Assembly: GCA_934316845.1 (NCBI GenBank)
Contig: CAKRDZ010000005.1
Coordinates: 1 to 64,000, forward strand
Length of the DNA stretch: 64,000 nt
Reading direction: 5' to 3'
Origin: an uncultured Eubacterium sp.
GTDB taxonomy: Bacteria; Bacillota; Clostridia; Lachnospirales; Lachnospiraceae
The position numbers and the translations under genes are program-made. Below, in pieces: positions 44,454-53,462 of the stretch. Positions within the stretch are counted from its first letter, which is position 1; each line of letters opens with the position of its first letter. The notes beneath the pieces are model-generated. The model had not been told where the DNA came from. It saw nothing but the letters and a program-made list of their open reading frames with translations, and did no database searches.

Positions 44454-46043
44454 TCATTCACTAGGATCATAAAAATACATTCCGACTATATTTACATGAC
44501 TATATCCTTTGACAGTTCCCGACACTTTACAATCTTTAATCTGACCGTTAAGTACATTTCCGGCAATTCCTCCTACGTAACGCCGGCCATATACATTTGT
44601 GCCTTTTAACTGTAAATCTTTTACAGTTCCTCTCAAAGCACTAAACAATCCAACATAATTGTAATCATATCGATGGATTGATAAATTATAAATGGTTTTT
44701 CCATTCCCGTCAAATGTACCTTTAAATTCTTCTATTGCATTATATCCGATTGGTTCAAAACTTTTATAGCAGGACATATCAAGATTTCTTTTTAATACAA
44801 TTCTTTTACCCTTGAAATCGATTCCCTTTTTACAAAGTTTCTGCATTCCCGCCAACTGATCCGGAGTCTTGATATAAAGCACTTTTTTCTTCTTTTTATA
44901 CCAGGATGTGGAAGGCTTTCCTTTTCCTTTCACTCCCTTTTTTATCTTTTTTGTTTTATGTTTATAAAGAGAAGTTTTGTATGGTTTACAGGTTACATTG
45001 GACATTTTTTTCATTGTTTTATATAAAGCAGTTTCTTTATATCCTTTGAAAATAAAGTTGCCTTCTTGAGGAATGTCCTCCATCCCCATCCATGGCCCCT
45101 TTACTTCCATCACTCCTCCGTCAGCCATTTTTAATCCCGACAAAACGGCTCCCATGCATTTCGAAGGAAATACAATTTTTTTCACTGGCGGAATCCCTTC
45201 AAATGCATGCCCACTAATACTTGTTAATTCTTTAGGTAAATCAAATAACTGCAATTTTTCACAGCCTTCAAATGCACAATTTCCAATTCCTCTAAGTTCA
45301 TCAGGAACGTTGATGATCTGTTCCAAAGAAGTACAATTTTCAAATGCAGCTGCTGGTATAGCGTTAACTTCATCAACAAATTCCACTTCTTTCAAATACC
45401 TATTGTTTGCAAATGCACCATCGTTCATATACTCAACTTCTGATGGAATAGTAAATTTCGTATCCTGTTTCCCTGCCGGATAAGCTCTTAGACCAATTCC
45501 ATAATCTCCTCTTTTTTCGTAAAGTACACCATTTTTTGAATAGTAATACGGATTTCCTTCTTCCACTTCAAATGCTGTTACTTTCTCACATTGATCTAAA
45601 GCAGGACTTATAATACCGACTACATCCTTAGCAATATGCACCACACCTTCATAATTCATCGGTACACATAGAAGATGTCTTTTATTGTTTTTCTTCTCCA
45701 CCGCATACAACACACCGTCTCTGCATTCATATTGACTGCTCCCTTCTTCCACCAGTATCCTTTTCAAATTCGGATACTGGTATAGTGGATTACGTGTATG
45801 ATAGTGTTGATAATCCACTGGTATATTTGCTTCTTCCTGAGTCCTTCGTATAGTAGCAATACTGAAACCAATATCTCCTTCTTTAGGAAATATCAGTTCT
45901 GTTACTTTCGTTTTATCTACCTGGTCTGCCTGTGCATAATTGATTGATAATTCCTCCGCCTGTACAGGCACTACGGAACTTATCTGCCATACAGACGCGC
46001 AGAGAAACAAAGCTAATACTAATTTTGTAAATAAATCTTTCAT
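44454..46043 (-). CDS. Secreted LRR_5 protein with C-terminal GLUG-type repeats
   Basis: 529 residues. Signal peptide (1-29), LRR_5 repeats (about 40-330: 'TKFTIPSEVEYMNDGAFANNRYLKEVEFVDEVNAIPAAAFENCTSLEQI', 'GIGNCAFEGCEKLQLFDLPKELTSISGHAFEG'), a lysine-rich linker (about 355-385), then a beta-helix segment with GLUG motifs ('VGLFSALRGTVKDLQLKGTNVYGRRYVGGIAGNVLNGQIKDC'). It ends shortly after the second GLUG motif, at sequence shared with the 41500 junction, so the C-terminus may have been cut. Exported surface protein of unknown ligand, first of the LRR series after the subtilase. Confidence 0.72.
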   Translation of the reverse strand: MKDLFTKLVLALFLCASVWQISSVVPVQAEELSINYAQADQVDKTKVTELIFPKEGDIGFSIATIRRTQEEANIPVDYQHYHTRNPLYQYPNLKRILVEEGSSQYECRDGVLYAVEKKNNKRHLLCVPMNYEGVVHIAKDVVGIISPALDQCEKVTAFEVEEGNPYYYSKNGVLYEKRGDYGIGLRAYPAGKQDTKFTIPSEVEYMNDGAFANNRYLKEVEFVDEVNAIPAAAFENCTSLEQIINVPDELRGIGNCAFEGCEKLQLFDLPKELTSISGHAFEGIPPVKKIVFPSKCMGAVLSGLKMADGGVMEVKGPWMGMEDIPQEGNFIFKGYKETALYKTMKKMSNVTCKPYKTSLYKHKTKKIKKGVKGKGKPSTSWYKKKKKVLYIKTPDQLAGMQKLCKKGIDFKGKRIVLKRNLDMSCYKSFEPIGYNAIEEFKGTFDGNGKTIYNLSIHRYDYNYVGLFSALRGTVKDLQLKGTNVYGRRYVGGIAGNVLNGQIKDCKVSGTVKGYSHVNIVGMYFYDPSE

Positions 46044-46069
46044 TCACTCAACCTCCAATTAAAATTATT

Positions 46070-48259
46070 TTACTTAAGTGATGACCAACTTGCATCATAA
46101 GAATCTTTGAACATATCCCCAGGGGTAAACTTATAATCCTTACAAGCATTCCCTCTTGCTTCACTATATACCTGTTTAACATATTTATCCAAATATGCCA
46201 CCTTACATTCCGTAGATGTATCTCTTTTAAACACCTCATCTGCCTTTATTGTGCTATTTCCACTTTTGTATGCCTGTAAGACCTTTTGCACTGCACCTGT
46301 TGCTGCGGTAAATCTTTTTGCATAAAAAATTCCATCATCTTCATAATTATGTCTTGAACTACCGTCGCTATTTTTTCGTATATAATTTACAATTCTATTA
46401 AATGGCATTTTTTCATCTAACATACTTCTAAAATCACTAACCGACTTTAAATCACTGGCAAGCATCACATTATGTTGGGTGTCTCTGTAATTCTGTATTG
46501 ATACTGTTGTAGGAACCCTCGTTTTATGTGCAAAAACATCCGCAGCCAAATGAACCACCATTCCTAAAATACGTAAAGATTTTTCATGTCTTGAAGGCGT
46601 TGCGCCAAAGCCAAATATTCGATCTTTGGAACACAAAAACTGGATAGCTTCAACCAAATTATTCTTGATACATTTATTATAGACATCATTTCCTGTTCCC
46701 GGATTATAACTTATTCTTCTACAAACACTTCCTATCGTCTCATTATCAGAAGTATTATCAACCTCTCTTGCCACTTTGTATAAATAATTTAAGGTCGCAA
46801 CATAATTAAAGTTTCCATGAAGAACCAACTGAGTTTTCCTTTTAAAATACATTTCACACTGAAGATATTCCTCCCTTTGTTTATCAGTAAATCCCTCCCA
46901 TGTATATGAATTTCCTTCATAACTTTGTCCATCCATTATCATACTTGCTTGTTTAATAATTGTTATGTCAGGAAACTCATACGACGATGAACTGGCATTT
47001 TCTGTTATAATATGATGACCGCAAGCGTCCCATCGTGCCTCCACAAAATCCTTTTTAGAAAATGTTTGTAGCTTATCTTGATTTTTCTCGTAAAAAACTT
47101 CTTTTTGATCGTTTACTTTTTCTATTCCTTTTTTAGCTACCTTAATCGCATATTCAATATCCAAAACTCCTGAATTATAACCATCTAACTTTTTTGCTGA
47201 ATACTTTAATATATTTTTCATTAATTTAGCATCTTTTGACTTACAATACTGCATAATGATACTTATTGCCCCTACCACATGTGGTACAGCCATACTAGTT
47301 CCACCTGCTATATATTCACTTGCAAATGCTCCATCTGTTAGAATTTTTTCACCTGGAGCTAATACATCAATTTCTCCATTCGTTGATGTTTTCTCCCACA
47401 TTTTTCCATCGTAACCAACAGCACCTACTGAAATCACTTCCTTATATGCAGCTGGATATTGAACACTTCCTTCCTCTCCATCATTTCCCACTGCTCCTAC
47501 CATTATAATACCCTTACTATAAGCATCCTTTATTGCGTGTTCTAAAATTTGAGAATTATTTAATGTTCCGAAACTCATGTTAATAATATCAATGTCATTT
47601 TCTATACACCAATAAATCCCCTTTACAACTGTGTCTATATCAGCCTTATTTAATGAAGACAACACCTTAACAGAATATATATCGACATTCGGATTCATCT
47701 TAGCAATAACTCCTGCTACACTTGTACCATGACTTGTTACATCTTCAAAAAAGGCTGTACCTCTGTAATCATCTTCAACTAAATTTATACGCCCCTTCAC
47801 ATTGACTCTTTCATTAAAATCAATCCCTGAGTCCAATACGGCAACTTTTACATTTGTTTTATTTTTTATTTTTTTGGGAGTATTAACCATAGACAAGTTC
47901 CATTTTTCGATATCTACAGTTTCTACTTCTGGTTTATTCGCTGTTAAAGCTGTAACCTGCTGGTTCTCTTCAACAGCCACTACACCCGCTTCTTTATTTA
48001 TATTAGCAGCCTGTTCCTTCGTCAATTCAGCTTTCACTAAATTTGCATCTTCTTCTGTGGAAAACTCATTTGATACATCGATAATATTCTCTGAATAATC
48101 GTCAACAATTTCTTGAACTTTATTATCCTGTACCATAATAACATATTCCTTAGTTTCTGTTTGCAGTTCATTTGCATTCAATACAGTTATATTATCACTT
48201 ATTACGTAAGTAAACATAACAACTACAATAAGCATCATACTAATTATTTTTTTCTTCAT
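46070..48259 (-). CDS. Exported subtilisin-like protease with unusual C-terminal domain
   Basis: 729 residues. Signal peptide (1-30), an I9-like propeptide (about 38-105), an S8 protease domain (about 115-385) with catalytic D143 in 'AVLDSGID', H177 in 'SHGTSVAGVIA', oxyanion Asn in 'GAVGND' and S322 in 'GGTSMAVPH'. A further ~320 residues do not belong to subtilases: they contain 'ILGMVVHLAADVFAHKTRVP', a helix with His and Asp spaced as in zinc-dependent phospholipase C/S1-P1-like helical bundles, and 'RHNYEDDG'. The start at 48259 has GGAGG eight bases before it, directly behind the ligase stop, so it is translated from the same message. It could mature the peptide signal or process an exported product; this is inference. 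Confidence 0.8.
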   Translation of the reverse strand: MKKKIISMMLIVVVMFTYVISDNITVLNANELQTETKEYVIMVQDNKVQEIVDDYSENIIDVSNEFSTEEDANLVKAELTKEQAANINKEAGVVAVEENQQVTALTANKPEVETVDIEKWNLSMVNTPKKIKNKTNVKVAVLDSGIDFNERVNVKGRINLVEDDYRGTAFFEDVTSHGTSVAGVIAKMNPNVDIYSVKVLSSLNKADIDTVVKGIYWCIENDIDIINMSFGTLNNSQILEHAIKDAYSKGIIMVGAVGNDGEEGSVQYPAAYKEVISVGAVGYDGKMWEKTSTNGEIDVLAPGEKILTDGAFASEYIAGGTSMAVPHVVGAISIIMQYCKSKDAKLMKNILKYSAKKLDGYNSGVLDIEYAIKVAKKGIEKVNDQKEVFYEKNQDKLQTFSKKDFVEARWDACGHHIITENASSSSYEFPDITIIKQASMIMDGQSYEGNSYTWEGFTDKQREEYLQCEMYFKRKTQLVLHGNFNYVATLNYLYKVAREVDNTSDNETIGSVCRRISYNPGTGNDVYNKCIKNNLVEAIQFLCSKDRIFGFGATPSRHEKSLRILGMVVHLAADVFAHKTRVPTTVSIQNYRDTQHNVMLASDLKSVSDFRSMLDEKMPFNRIVNYIRKNSDGSSRHNYEDDGIFYAKRFTAATGAVQKVLQAYKSGNSTIKADEVFKRDTSTECKVAYLDKYVKQVYSEARGNACKDYKFTPGDMFKDSYDASWSSLK

Positions 48260-48273
48260 CCTATATTCCTCCA

Positions 48274-49488
48274 TTATTTTTCTTTATACTGGCTGAAAAA
48301 CCAGCCGCTTTTTCCAGTTGCTTGGTTCACCTGAACCTCATTTTCATATTGAAACTCCCAAGAAAACTCCTCTTTCCAGTTCTCCCGAAAAAGTTCCCAA
48401 TACCATTGTTCAAATTTTCCTCCTTCCACTTCAGGGTCTAAAACTACTTTTATCAACAGCGAGTTTCGACTCTGCTGAAATACCTGAAACTGATAAACTA
48501 CCCGCTCCATCGCCCCGTTTATCCTCTCTACCGGTTCCAGCAAAGCATCTGGTGGTATTTTACTTCCATCCGGAAGTTCCAGCAGATCATTTTTCCTCGC
48601 TTGTTTTAATTCTAATTCAATTGTTTCATTTTTTCTTGAAACAACTCTTCCAATGTCACCAATTCCGTATCTTATAAATGGCATAGCCCGGTTATGCAAT
48701 GATGTCACATAGATATTTCCATATTCTCCATCGTTTACTAAATTCCCTTCTTTATCCAGTATTTCAACATAGGTAGAATTAGGAAACAATTTATAATTTT
48801 TACCTTTTTGATATCCGATAGTACTTACTTCCATCGTACCATAATGACATCTTACCTTACACCCAAATGTTTTTTCCAATTCCGGGATTAAACCTTCCAG
48901 AACCATTTCCCCTGTCAATTCTATGTACCGCAGACTGGGAATTGGTTTGCTTTCCCCTTCTTTTACCATTTGCAGAAGCATTTCTGCGATTCCCGGATGC
49001 AAAAGCATCCACACAGGCTGAAATTCACGCATTTTTTCATATAAATATTGCAATTTTTTCCGTGTAAGCCTTTGTTTGGACAATATCATTTTGTTGCTCT
49101 TGATTTGATAATCTTCTTCCAGCGCAGTATTAAAAAGACATACGTGATCTCTTGTACGTACTCCTGCATACCGATAACGTTCCATCCACAATGGCAGCAA
49201 CGAAGCAGACCTATCTGCCTCACTCCAATATATATCCAAATAGGTCCCTGTACTCCCGGATGTATGACTACGAATCAACCTTCCCATAACCAGTTCTCCC
49301 AAGTAGTCATCCGAAACCAACTTATCCTGACACAATACAATATTGTTTTTCTCAATTACCGGAAGCTGCTCCCATCTCCTGCTACTTCTAATATTTTCTA
49401 GTATTTCCGGCCTGTCTTTTATTAAATTTTTATAATATGGCACCGTTGTATAAGCATGATATGCAATTTCATACAATCTTTGGTTCAT
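48274..49488 (-). CDS. PaaK-like adenylate-forming ligase
   Basis: 404 residues of the phenylacetate-CoA ligase/F390 synthetase branch of AMP-forming enzymes. It opens 'LYEIAYHAYTTVPYYKNLI', has the P-loop 'SHTSGSTGTYLD' (about 75-85), 'YIELTGEMVLEGLIPELEKTFGCKVRCHYGTMEVSTIGYQ', and 'MPFIRYGIGDIGRVV' with the hinge region. Such enzymes activate a carboxylate as acyl-AMP and load it on CoA or an acyl carrier. With an acyl carrier protein gene 17 bases upstream, loading of that carrier is the obvious role. AAGGAG precedes the ATG. The acid substrate is unknown. Confidence 0.85.
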   Translation of the reverse strand: MNQRLYEIAYHAYTTVPYYKNLIKDRPEILENIRSSRRWEQLPVIEKNNIVLCQDKLVSDDYLGELVMGRLIRSHTSGSTGTYLDIYWSEADRSASLLPLWMERYRYAGVRTRDHVCLFNTALEEDYQIKSNKMILSKQRLTRKKLQYLYEKMREFQPVWMLLHPGIAEMLLQMVKEGESKPIPSLRYIELTGEMVLEGLIPELEKTFGCKVRCHYGTMEVSTIGYQKGKNYKLFPNSTYVEILDKEGNLVNDGEYGNIYVTSLHNRAMPFIRYGIGDIGRVVSRKNETIELELKQARKNDLLELPDGSKIPPDALLEPVERINGAMERVVYQFQVFQQSRNSLLIKVVLDPEVEGGKFEQWYWELFRENWKEEFSWEFQYENEVQVNQATGKSGWFFSQYKEK

Positions 49489-49505
49489 CGGTTCTCCTTT
49501 CTCCC

Positions 49506-49751
49506 CTAATGATTTTTTATATAGGCTGTGAGATAATCCAGAAGATTTTGTAGGTTTGTCATATGAAATGTTAATTCATCAAATTCATCATATTCGATTC
49601 CAAATTCTTCTTCAATTGCTACAACAAACTCAAACAGCTCAAAAGAGTCCATTTCTATTTTTTCATTTTGAAACTTCTTCTTTAACTCTTCTACCGGCAT
49701 ATCACTGCAATGAGCCAATATTTCCAGACATTTCGTACGTATCTCTTCCAT
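49506..49751 (-). CDS. Acyl carrier protein
   Basis: 81 residues of the four-helix ACP fold. 'IEMDSFELFEFVVAIEEEFGIEYDEFDE' contains the phosphopantetheine attachment Ser36 in D-S-F, the usual DSx motif, and the acidic recognition helix II. It is a specialised carrier, not the fatty-acid ACP, judged by its place between the adenylating ligase and the 511-residue protein. The start at 49751 follows AAGGAG. Gaps of 14 and 17 bases to its neighbours show co-transcription. A phosphopantetheinyl transferase is not in the window. Confidence 0.88.
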   Translation of the reverse strand: MEEIRTKCLEILAHCSDMPVEELKKKFQNEKIEMDSFELFEFVVAIEEEFGIEYDEFDELTFHMTNLQNLLDYLTAYIKNH

Positions 49752-49765
49752 ATATCTCTCCTTTT

Positions 49766-51301
49766 TCAGCGAATCTTCCACTCATAAGCCATACCGTACA
49801 TCATTTCTTTATCATTTTCTTCCAACTCCTGCAATTGTTTTCTCAGCAGTTCATCATTTTGCTTTTCCGGTCGAAACCGATATTTCTGCGTAGTATGCAT
49901 TAAGTTAAATGACGTTTTCACAAGCTTATTGGCTATATTCTTCAATTTCAGATACAATTCCATATCCACCATCTCTTTTGCCCTCATATATTCTAGCCTT
50001 TCTGCCATTAATTTCTTATGTTCATATAGCAGATAAGAAAGACGGGAATCAGCAACTAATACACTTATTCCTTTGTGTGTCTGTAACTGTTCATAAATTT
50101 TCATTCCATATACACGTTCTTTTTCAATTGGAAAATACGCCTGTGCATCAAGTTCTGTATTTTTCCCTTCCAGATAATCTTTACAGACTTTTTGAATGTA
50201 CTCCGGCATAAATTCATACCAGCGCATCCCCTGACAGTATTTTATCCGCTTTACATCTGCTTCCGGATACCTTATGATACTCTGCTCTACCTCATTATAC
50301 TTAATTGTAAATTTTTGTATTTTTCCATCGTTGGTATATCCGGCTAAAAGAAAACTCTTTCTTTGGTCATCAAATCCATATATCAATGTCTGATGTTCAA
50401 GATGTATATTATGATATTCCGCACGTCCTTCGATGTAATACTGATCCAGTTTCATCTCAACATATCGTTTCTGAAACAATTCCCATTTTAAAGTCTTCAC
50501 AATCCCATAGTGCTTCAGATCCTCTGCTGTCATATAACTGTAATCCAAAAAATAATTTACTATATCATGACGCTCATCCCTAAAAAAGCAATAATAATCC
50601 AGCCCCCGATACATACAATCTATGTTACAGTTTATCTGGATAAAGTTGCTAAACAGCCATGGATAAAATGCATTATCGTTATGTTTCACCTGCACTCCGA
50701 TGTATAACTTTTTCGTCGTACTGATTTTTTTCTCTCCAATTTTCTTTATCTGTTTTCCCTGTCCAAAAAAACTCTCTAACTTCCCGTTTGAAAGACTTAA
50801 TACAAATTCACCGCTTCTTCCATCCTGTCTTTCTTTAATTTCTTCTTTTTTTCCCGAATAATACAATGACACTCCATCATGAATAAAGTTTCCAAAACGG
50901 CAGATGTACTCATTGTCACCCAACAATATGTTTTCTTCATCATCTGTCAAAAACACATTAATGGCTGCCCATGGTTCGGATTCCTGCTGAAAATTTATTT
51001 TTATATGTACATATCCCTCATTGCAGGATAGTGGCCGATAAATACAGCCATTACAAAAACGGTTATATTTGTCTTCGCTTTCATAAATCCATTGTGAGCC
51101 GTCTTTTTTTATTCCCATTGAAGTCCAGTTATCCCCATCCGTGTCAACAATTTCAAATTGTGCAATCCGTTTTCCAATTCTATCCTCTGCCATGATGATA
51201 CACTGCGGCAGAGCATAGTAGGAATACGTACGAACTTCCGGTGCAATACTTATAGGAAGTTCCATACTCTTTATCTTTTGAATACCGTTATTCTTTATCA
51301 C
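49766..51301 (-). CDS. Large protein of unknown function, BtrH-like in part
   Basis: 511 residues, no signal peptide or membrane span. Residues 1-230 look like a beta sandwich ('EPWAAINVFLTDDEENILLGDNEYICRFGNFI'). Residues about 230-345 ('YYCFFRDERHDIVNYFLDYSYMTAEDLKHYG', then 'MKLDQYYIEGRAEYHNIHLEHQTLIYGFDDQRKSFLLAGY') remind me of the BtrH N-terminal domain, a papain-like acyltransferase that in butirosin synthesis moves an acyl chain from a carrier protein to an amine. The last 160 residues are helical. The start codon is GTG at 51301, overlapping the agrB stop by three bases (GTGA), so translation is coupled to agrB. The ACP and ligase genes follow. If BtrH-like, it would acylate an amine substrate, perhaps a peptide or sugar. 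Confidence 0.5.
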   Translation of the reverse strand: MIKNNGIQKIKSMELPISIAPEVRTYSYYALPQCIIMAEDRIGKRIAQFEIVDTDGDNWTSMGIKKDGSQWIYESEDKYNRFCNGCIYRPLSCNEGYVHIKINFQQESEPWAAINVFLTDDEENILLGDNEYICRFGNFIHDGVSLYYSGKKEEIKERQDGRSGEFVLSLSNGKLESFFGQGKQIKKIGEKKISTTKKLYIGVQVKHNDNAFYPWLFSNFIQINCNIDCMYRGLDYYCFFRDERHDIVNYFLDYSYMTAEDLKHYGIVKTLKWELFQKRYVEMKLDQYYIEGRAEYHNIHLEHQTLIYGFDDQRKSFLLAGYTNDGKIQKFTIKYNEVEQSIIRYPEADVKRIKYCQGMRWYEFMPEYIQKVCKDYLEGKNTELDAQAYFPIEKERVYGMKIYEQLQTHKGISVLVADSRLSYLLYEHKKLMAERLEYMRAKEMVDMELYLKLKNIANKLVKTSFNLMHTTQKYRFRPEKQNDELLRKQLQELEENDKEMMYGMAYEWKIR

Positions 51302-51894
51302 AAAAACTTTCTCCTCTCCTCCGCCTCCTGCCCAGCTAGTATCCCTAAAATTAACATTAACCCCGAAAGGATTACTGCATATTCCATGTATAGAACCATT
51401 GTCCCACTGATCCGAGAAATCTTTAGAATGGCAATGACCGCAACAAGTCCACTAGAAACAACCCTTGCCTTTTTCTTTATTGCTATAAATTCCTCTTCAC
51501 TATAATTCATATTGATATGATTCATTGCGCCAATTCGAATGATAACGCAAAACATGCATAAGCATAAAATATCAATTACAGCGGTAACGTTTGCCGAGAA
51601 CTGCACTAAGTATATTACAAAAATTTCCATTCCAACCGTTCCCAGATAACATTTCCAAAATGAATCAAAATGAAAACCCCCGGTTCTGTTTCTGACCAAA
51701 AAGAAGCAGGCGATAAAAGCCCACACATGAATCACTTCATGAAGATAGAATGCAACACCTGTCATTGACAACACTACCAAAATACTTTCAAGTGCGCAAA
51801 TGATGTGATATTGGTATATTTCCCTGTCTTTATCCGCTATCACATGGGCTTTTATCAATGCTAAAACATACTTTTGAACTACTTTTTCTAACAC
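51298..51894 (-). CDS. agrB: AgrB-like autoinducer-processing membrane protease
   Basis: 198 residues with about five to six transmembrane helices. The AgrB signature 'RNRTGGFHFDSFWKCYLGT' supplies catalytic H75 and C82 with the exact seven-residue spacing of known AgrB cysteine proteases. AgrB cleaves the C-terminal tail from AgrD and forms the thiolactone ring. The start codon is GTG at 51894, 12 bases after agrD, with AAGGGA before it. Its stop overlaps the next gene's start. This is the agr gene order D-B with the sensor pair upstream. Confidence 0.9.
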   Translation of the reverse strand: MLEKVVQKYVLALIKAHVIADKDREIYQYHIICALESILVVLSMTGVAFYLHEVIHVWAFIACFFLVRNRTGGFHFDSFWKCYLGTVGMEIFVIYLVQFSANVTAVIDILCLCMFCVIIRIGAMNHINMNYSEEEFIAIKKKARVVSSGLVAVIAILKISRISGTMVLYMEYAVILSGLMLILGILAGQEAEERRKFL

Positions 51895-51906
51895 GTATAG
51901 TTTCCC

Positions 51907-52047
51907 TTAGTTATCTTTTGTCTGTGTTACTGGTCGCTTCGGCTGATGAAATACGCCTATGCAATGTGGCGGCCACTTTGTCTGTTCTTTCTGAACAAAC
52001 TTCTCCAGCATCTTTCCACTTACTTTGACTGCTTTTTCTTTTAACAT
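51907..52047 (-). CDS. agrD: AgrD-like cyclic autoinducer peptide precursor
   Basis: 46 residues, short enough to be missed by automatic gene calling. It starts ATG at 52047 behind AAAGGAG. The N-terminal half is an amphipathic Lys-rich helix ('EKAVKVSGKMLEKFVQK'), followed by 'WPPHCIGVFHQPKRP' with C29 and the HQPK.P block, and a charged tail 'VTQTKDN'. In Lachnospiraceae and clostridia, agrD peptides end in a similar C....(F/Y)(H/Y)QPK.P pattern, where the Cys closes the thiolactone with the residue before the proline tail. The ring would be Cys-Ile-Gly-Val-Phe, probably with short N-terminal extension. Directly followed by agrB. A longer overlapping frame at 51911-52108 has no family character. 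Confidence 0.8.
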   Translation of the reverse strand: MLKEKAVKVSGKMLEKFVQKEQTKWPPHCIGVFHQPKRPVTQTKDN

Positions 52048-52098
52048 AAAAAGCCACACTCCTTTCTGTCTTTGAGTATTTTTTACTCAAGCATTTTG

Positions 52099-52127
52099 AG
52101 TGTAGCAAATGATTTTCAATATGACAA
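52099..52127 (-). promoter_or_regulatory. Promoter of agrDB and downstream genes
   Basis: Minus strand: -35 TTGTCA (52122-52127) and -10 TACACT (52099-52104), spacing 17, behind the end of agrC. A TTGAGTA/TACTCAA hairpin follows in the leader. The same promoter is conserved in the remnant at 41412-41440. A regulated internal promoter here is expected for agr positive feedback. Confidence 0.65.
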
Positions 52128-52133
52128 TACTAT

Positions 52134-53462
52134 TTACATTATTTTGCTTTTTTCTACAGAATTTTTCTCTTGCATTGGAATTATGACTACCGCATGAAAT
52201 TCGGTGCCCACACTGTCAAATTGGCTGAAACCTCCGTATTTTTCAACTGTACTCTGAATATTTTTCAATCCATAACCATGCAAATCCGCATCCTTTTTCT
52301 TTGTGGTATCATAAAAATCTCCATTCTTTCTTCTTTCACCCTCAAAAGAATTCTGAATCGCAACCAAAAATTCTCCATGCTCTAACTGAAGTTTTATACG
52401 AAGTACTTTGTTCTTTTTACATTCTTTCAAAGCTTCTATCGCATTGTTTAGCATATTCGACAAAAGTAGTATGATATCAATTTCTTTCATAGCGACATCA
52501 GACAGATCTCCGATCTGCAACGCAATAGCTGCCCCCGTTTCTTTTGCCTCATTATACTTATCATTTAATACGGTGTTAATGATTATATTATGAGTATCAA
52601 TCTGTTCCGTCTCAATACTATACTTATGATTTAGCTGTGCAAGATATGCTTTTACCTCTTCATAATTCTGATGTTCCACTAGCGCCTGCAGACAATTGAG
52701 ATGATTTCGAAAATCATGATTTAAACTTTTTTGCAAATCTAGTTTTTCTTCCATCGCTTTGTATTCTCTCTTTTTCCCTGCCTCAACTAATTCAAGTGAT
52801 TTTCTTTCAAAGAGAAGTTGATTTTTCTCAGCATCACTTTTCATAAAAAACACAAGAAGTAGATTTGCAATAAATGAAATGGACAAGCATCCCCACATCA
52901 GATACCGCATTTTTGCATTCAATGTTCCCATATCATTAGATAGTATAATAATAATTAAACAAATTGATATGAATGGTATAATAGCATATCTCATTAAATT
53001 CGTTTGTTTCTGAAAATCATTGCACTTTCTAGCAATAAACTTTCGCAAACATAGAATAATAATCAATAAAATTGATTTACTCGTCAAAATTACAAGCATA
53101 GCAACTAATGAGCCATCTTTATTTTCCACCGTAAAAATTTTAGTATCAATCAATATTGTTACCACATCTGCAAGCATAACCAGAAAAACAAACATGGCAG
53201 CTACTAGAATAGCTTTCTTTTTTTCATTTTTATTTAATACAACAATGGAACAAAATAAAATTACCATCATCGCAATTTCTTTCAAAATAAAACTGTCTTC
53301 AAATATATAAGACATAGCATATGTAATCACTGCCACAGTTAAAATCCACACCATATAAAACATATTCTTATGCTTTTTAATGGTTGGTACAAAAATATCC
53401 TGAAACAGGAAAAAACATATCACTTCAATAAGAACAATTACAAAACTCTGCATGTATTCCAT
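52134..53462 (-). CDS. agrC: AgrC-like sensor histidine kinase
   Basis: 442 residues. Six transmembrane helices (about 5-25, 35-55, 60-78, 84-108, 118-140, 160-205) form the peptide receptor. The linker leads to 'QKSLNHDFRNHLNCLQALV' with phosphoacceptor H249. The GHKL ATPase has 'LLLSNMLNNAIEAL' and 'HGYGLKNIQSTVEKYGG'. It follows the regulator gene without a gap (TAAATG), with GAGGTG as ribosome site. It should sense the cyclic peptide made from agrD and signal to the AgrA-like protein. Confidence 0.9.
   Translation of the reverse strand: MEYMQSFVIVLIEVICFFLFQDIFVPTIKKHKNMFYMVWILTVAVITYAMSYIFEDSFILKEIAMMVILFCSIVVLNKNEKKKAILVAAMFVFLVMLADVVTILIDTKIFTVENKDGSLVAMLVILTSKSILLIIILCLRKFIARKCNDFQKQTNLMRYAIIPFISICLIIIILSNDMGTLNAKMRYLMWGCLSISFIANLLLVFFMKSDAEKNQLLFERKSLELVEAGKKREYKAMEEKLDLQKSLNHDFRNHLNCLQALVEHQNYEEVKAYLAQLNHKYSIETEQIDTHNIIINTVLNDKYNEAKETGAAIALQIGDLSDVAMKEIDIILLLSNMLNNAIEALKECKKNKVLRIKLQLEHGEFLVAIQNSFEGERRKNGDFYDTTKKKDADLHGYGLKNIQSTVEKYGGFSQFDSVGTEFHAVVIIPMQEKNSVEKSKIM

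Noticed and set aside
48274..49488. Source of the ligase fragments at 40832 and 44314
   Set aside because: The fragments align with each other but not with the PaaK-like ligase; they belong to a different adenylating enzyme.
51911..52108. 65-residue frame covering agrD
   Set aside because: No family character, and poor ribosome site compared with the agrD frame that overlaps it; treated as a shadow.
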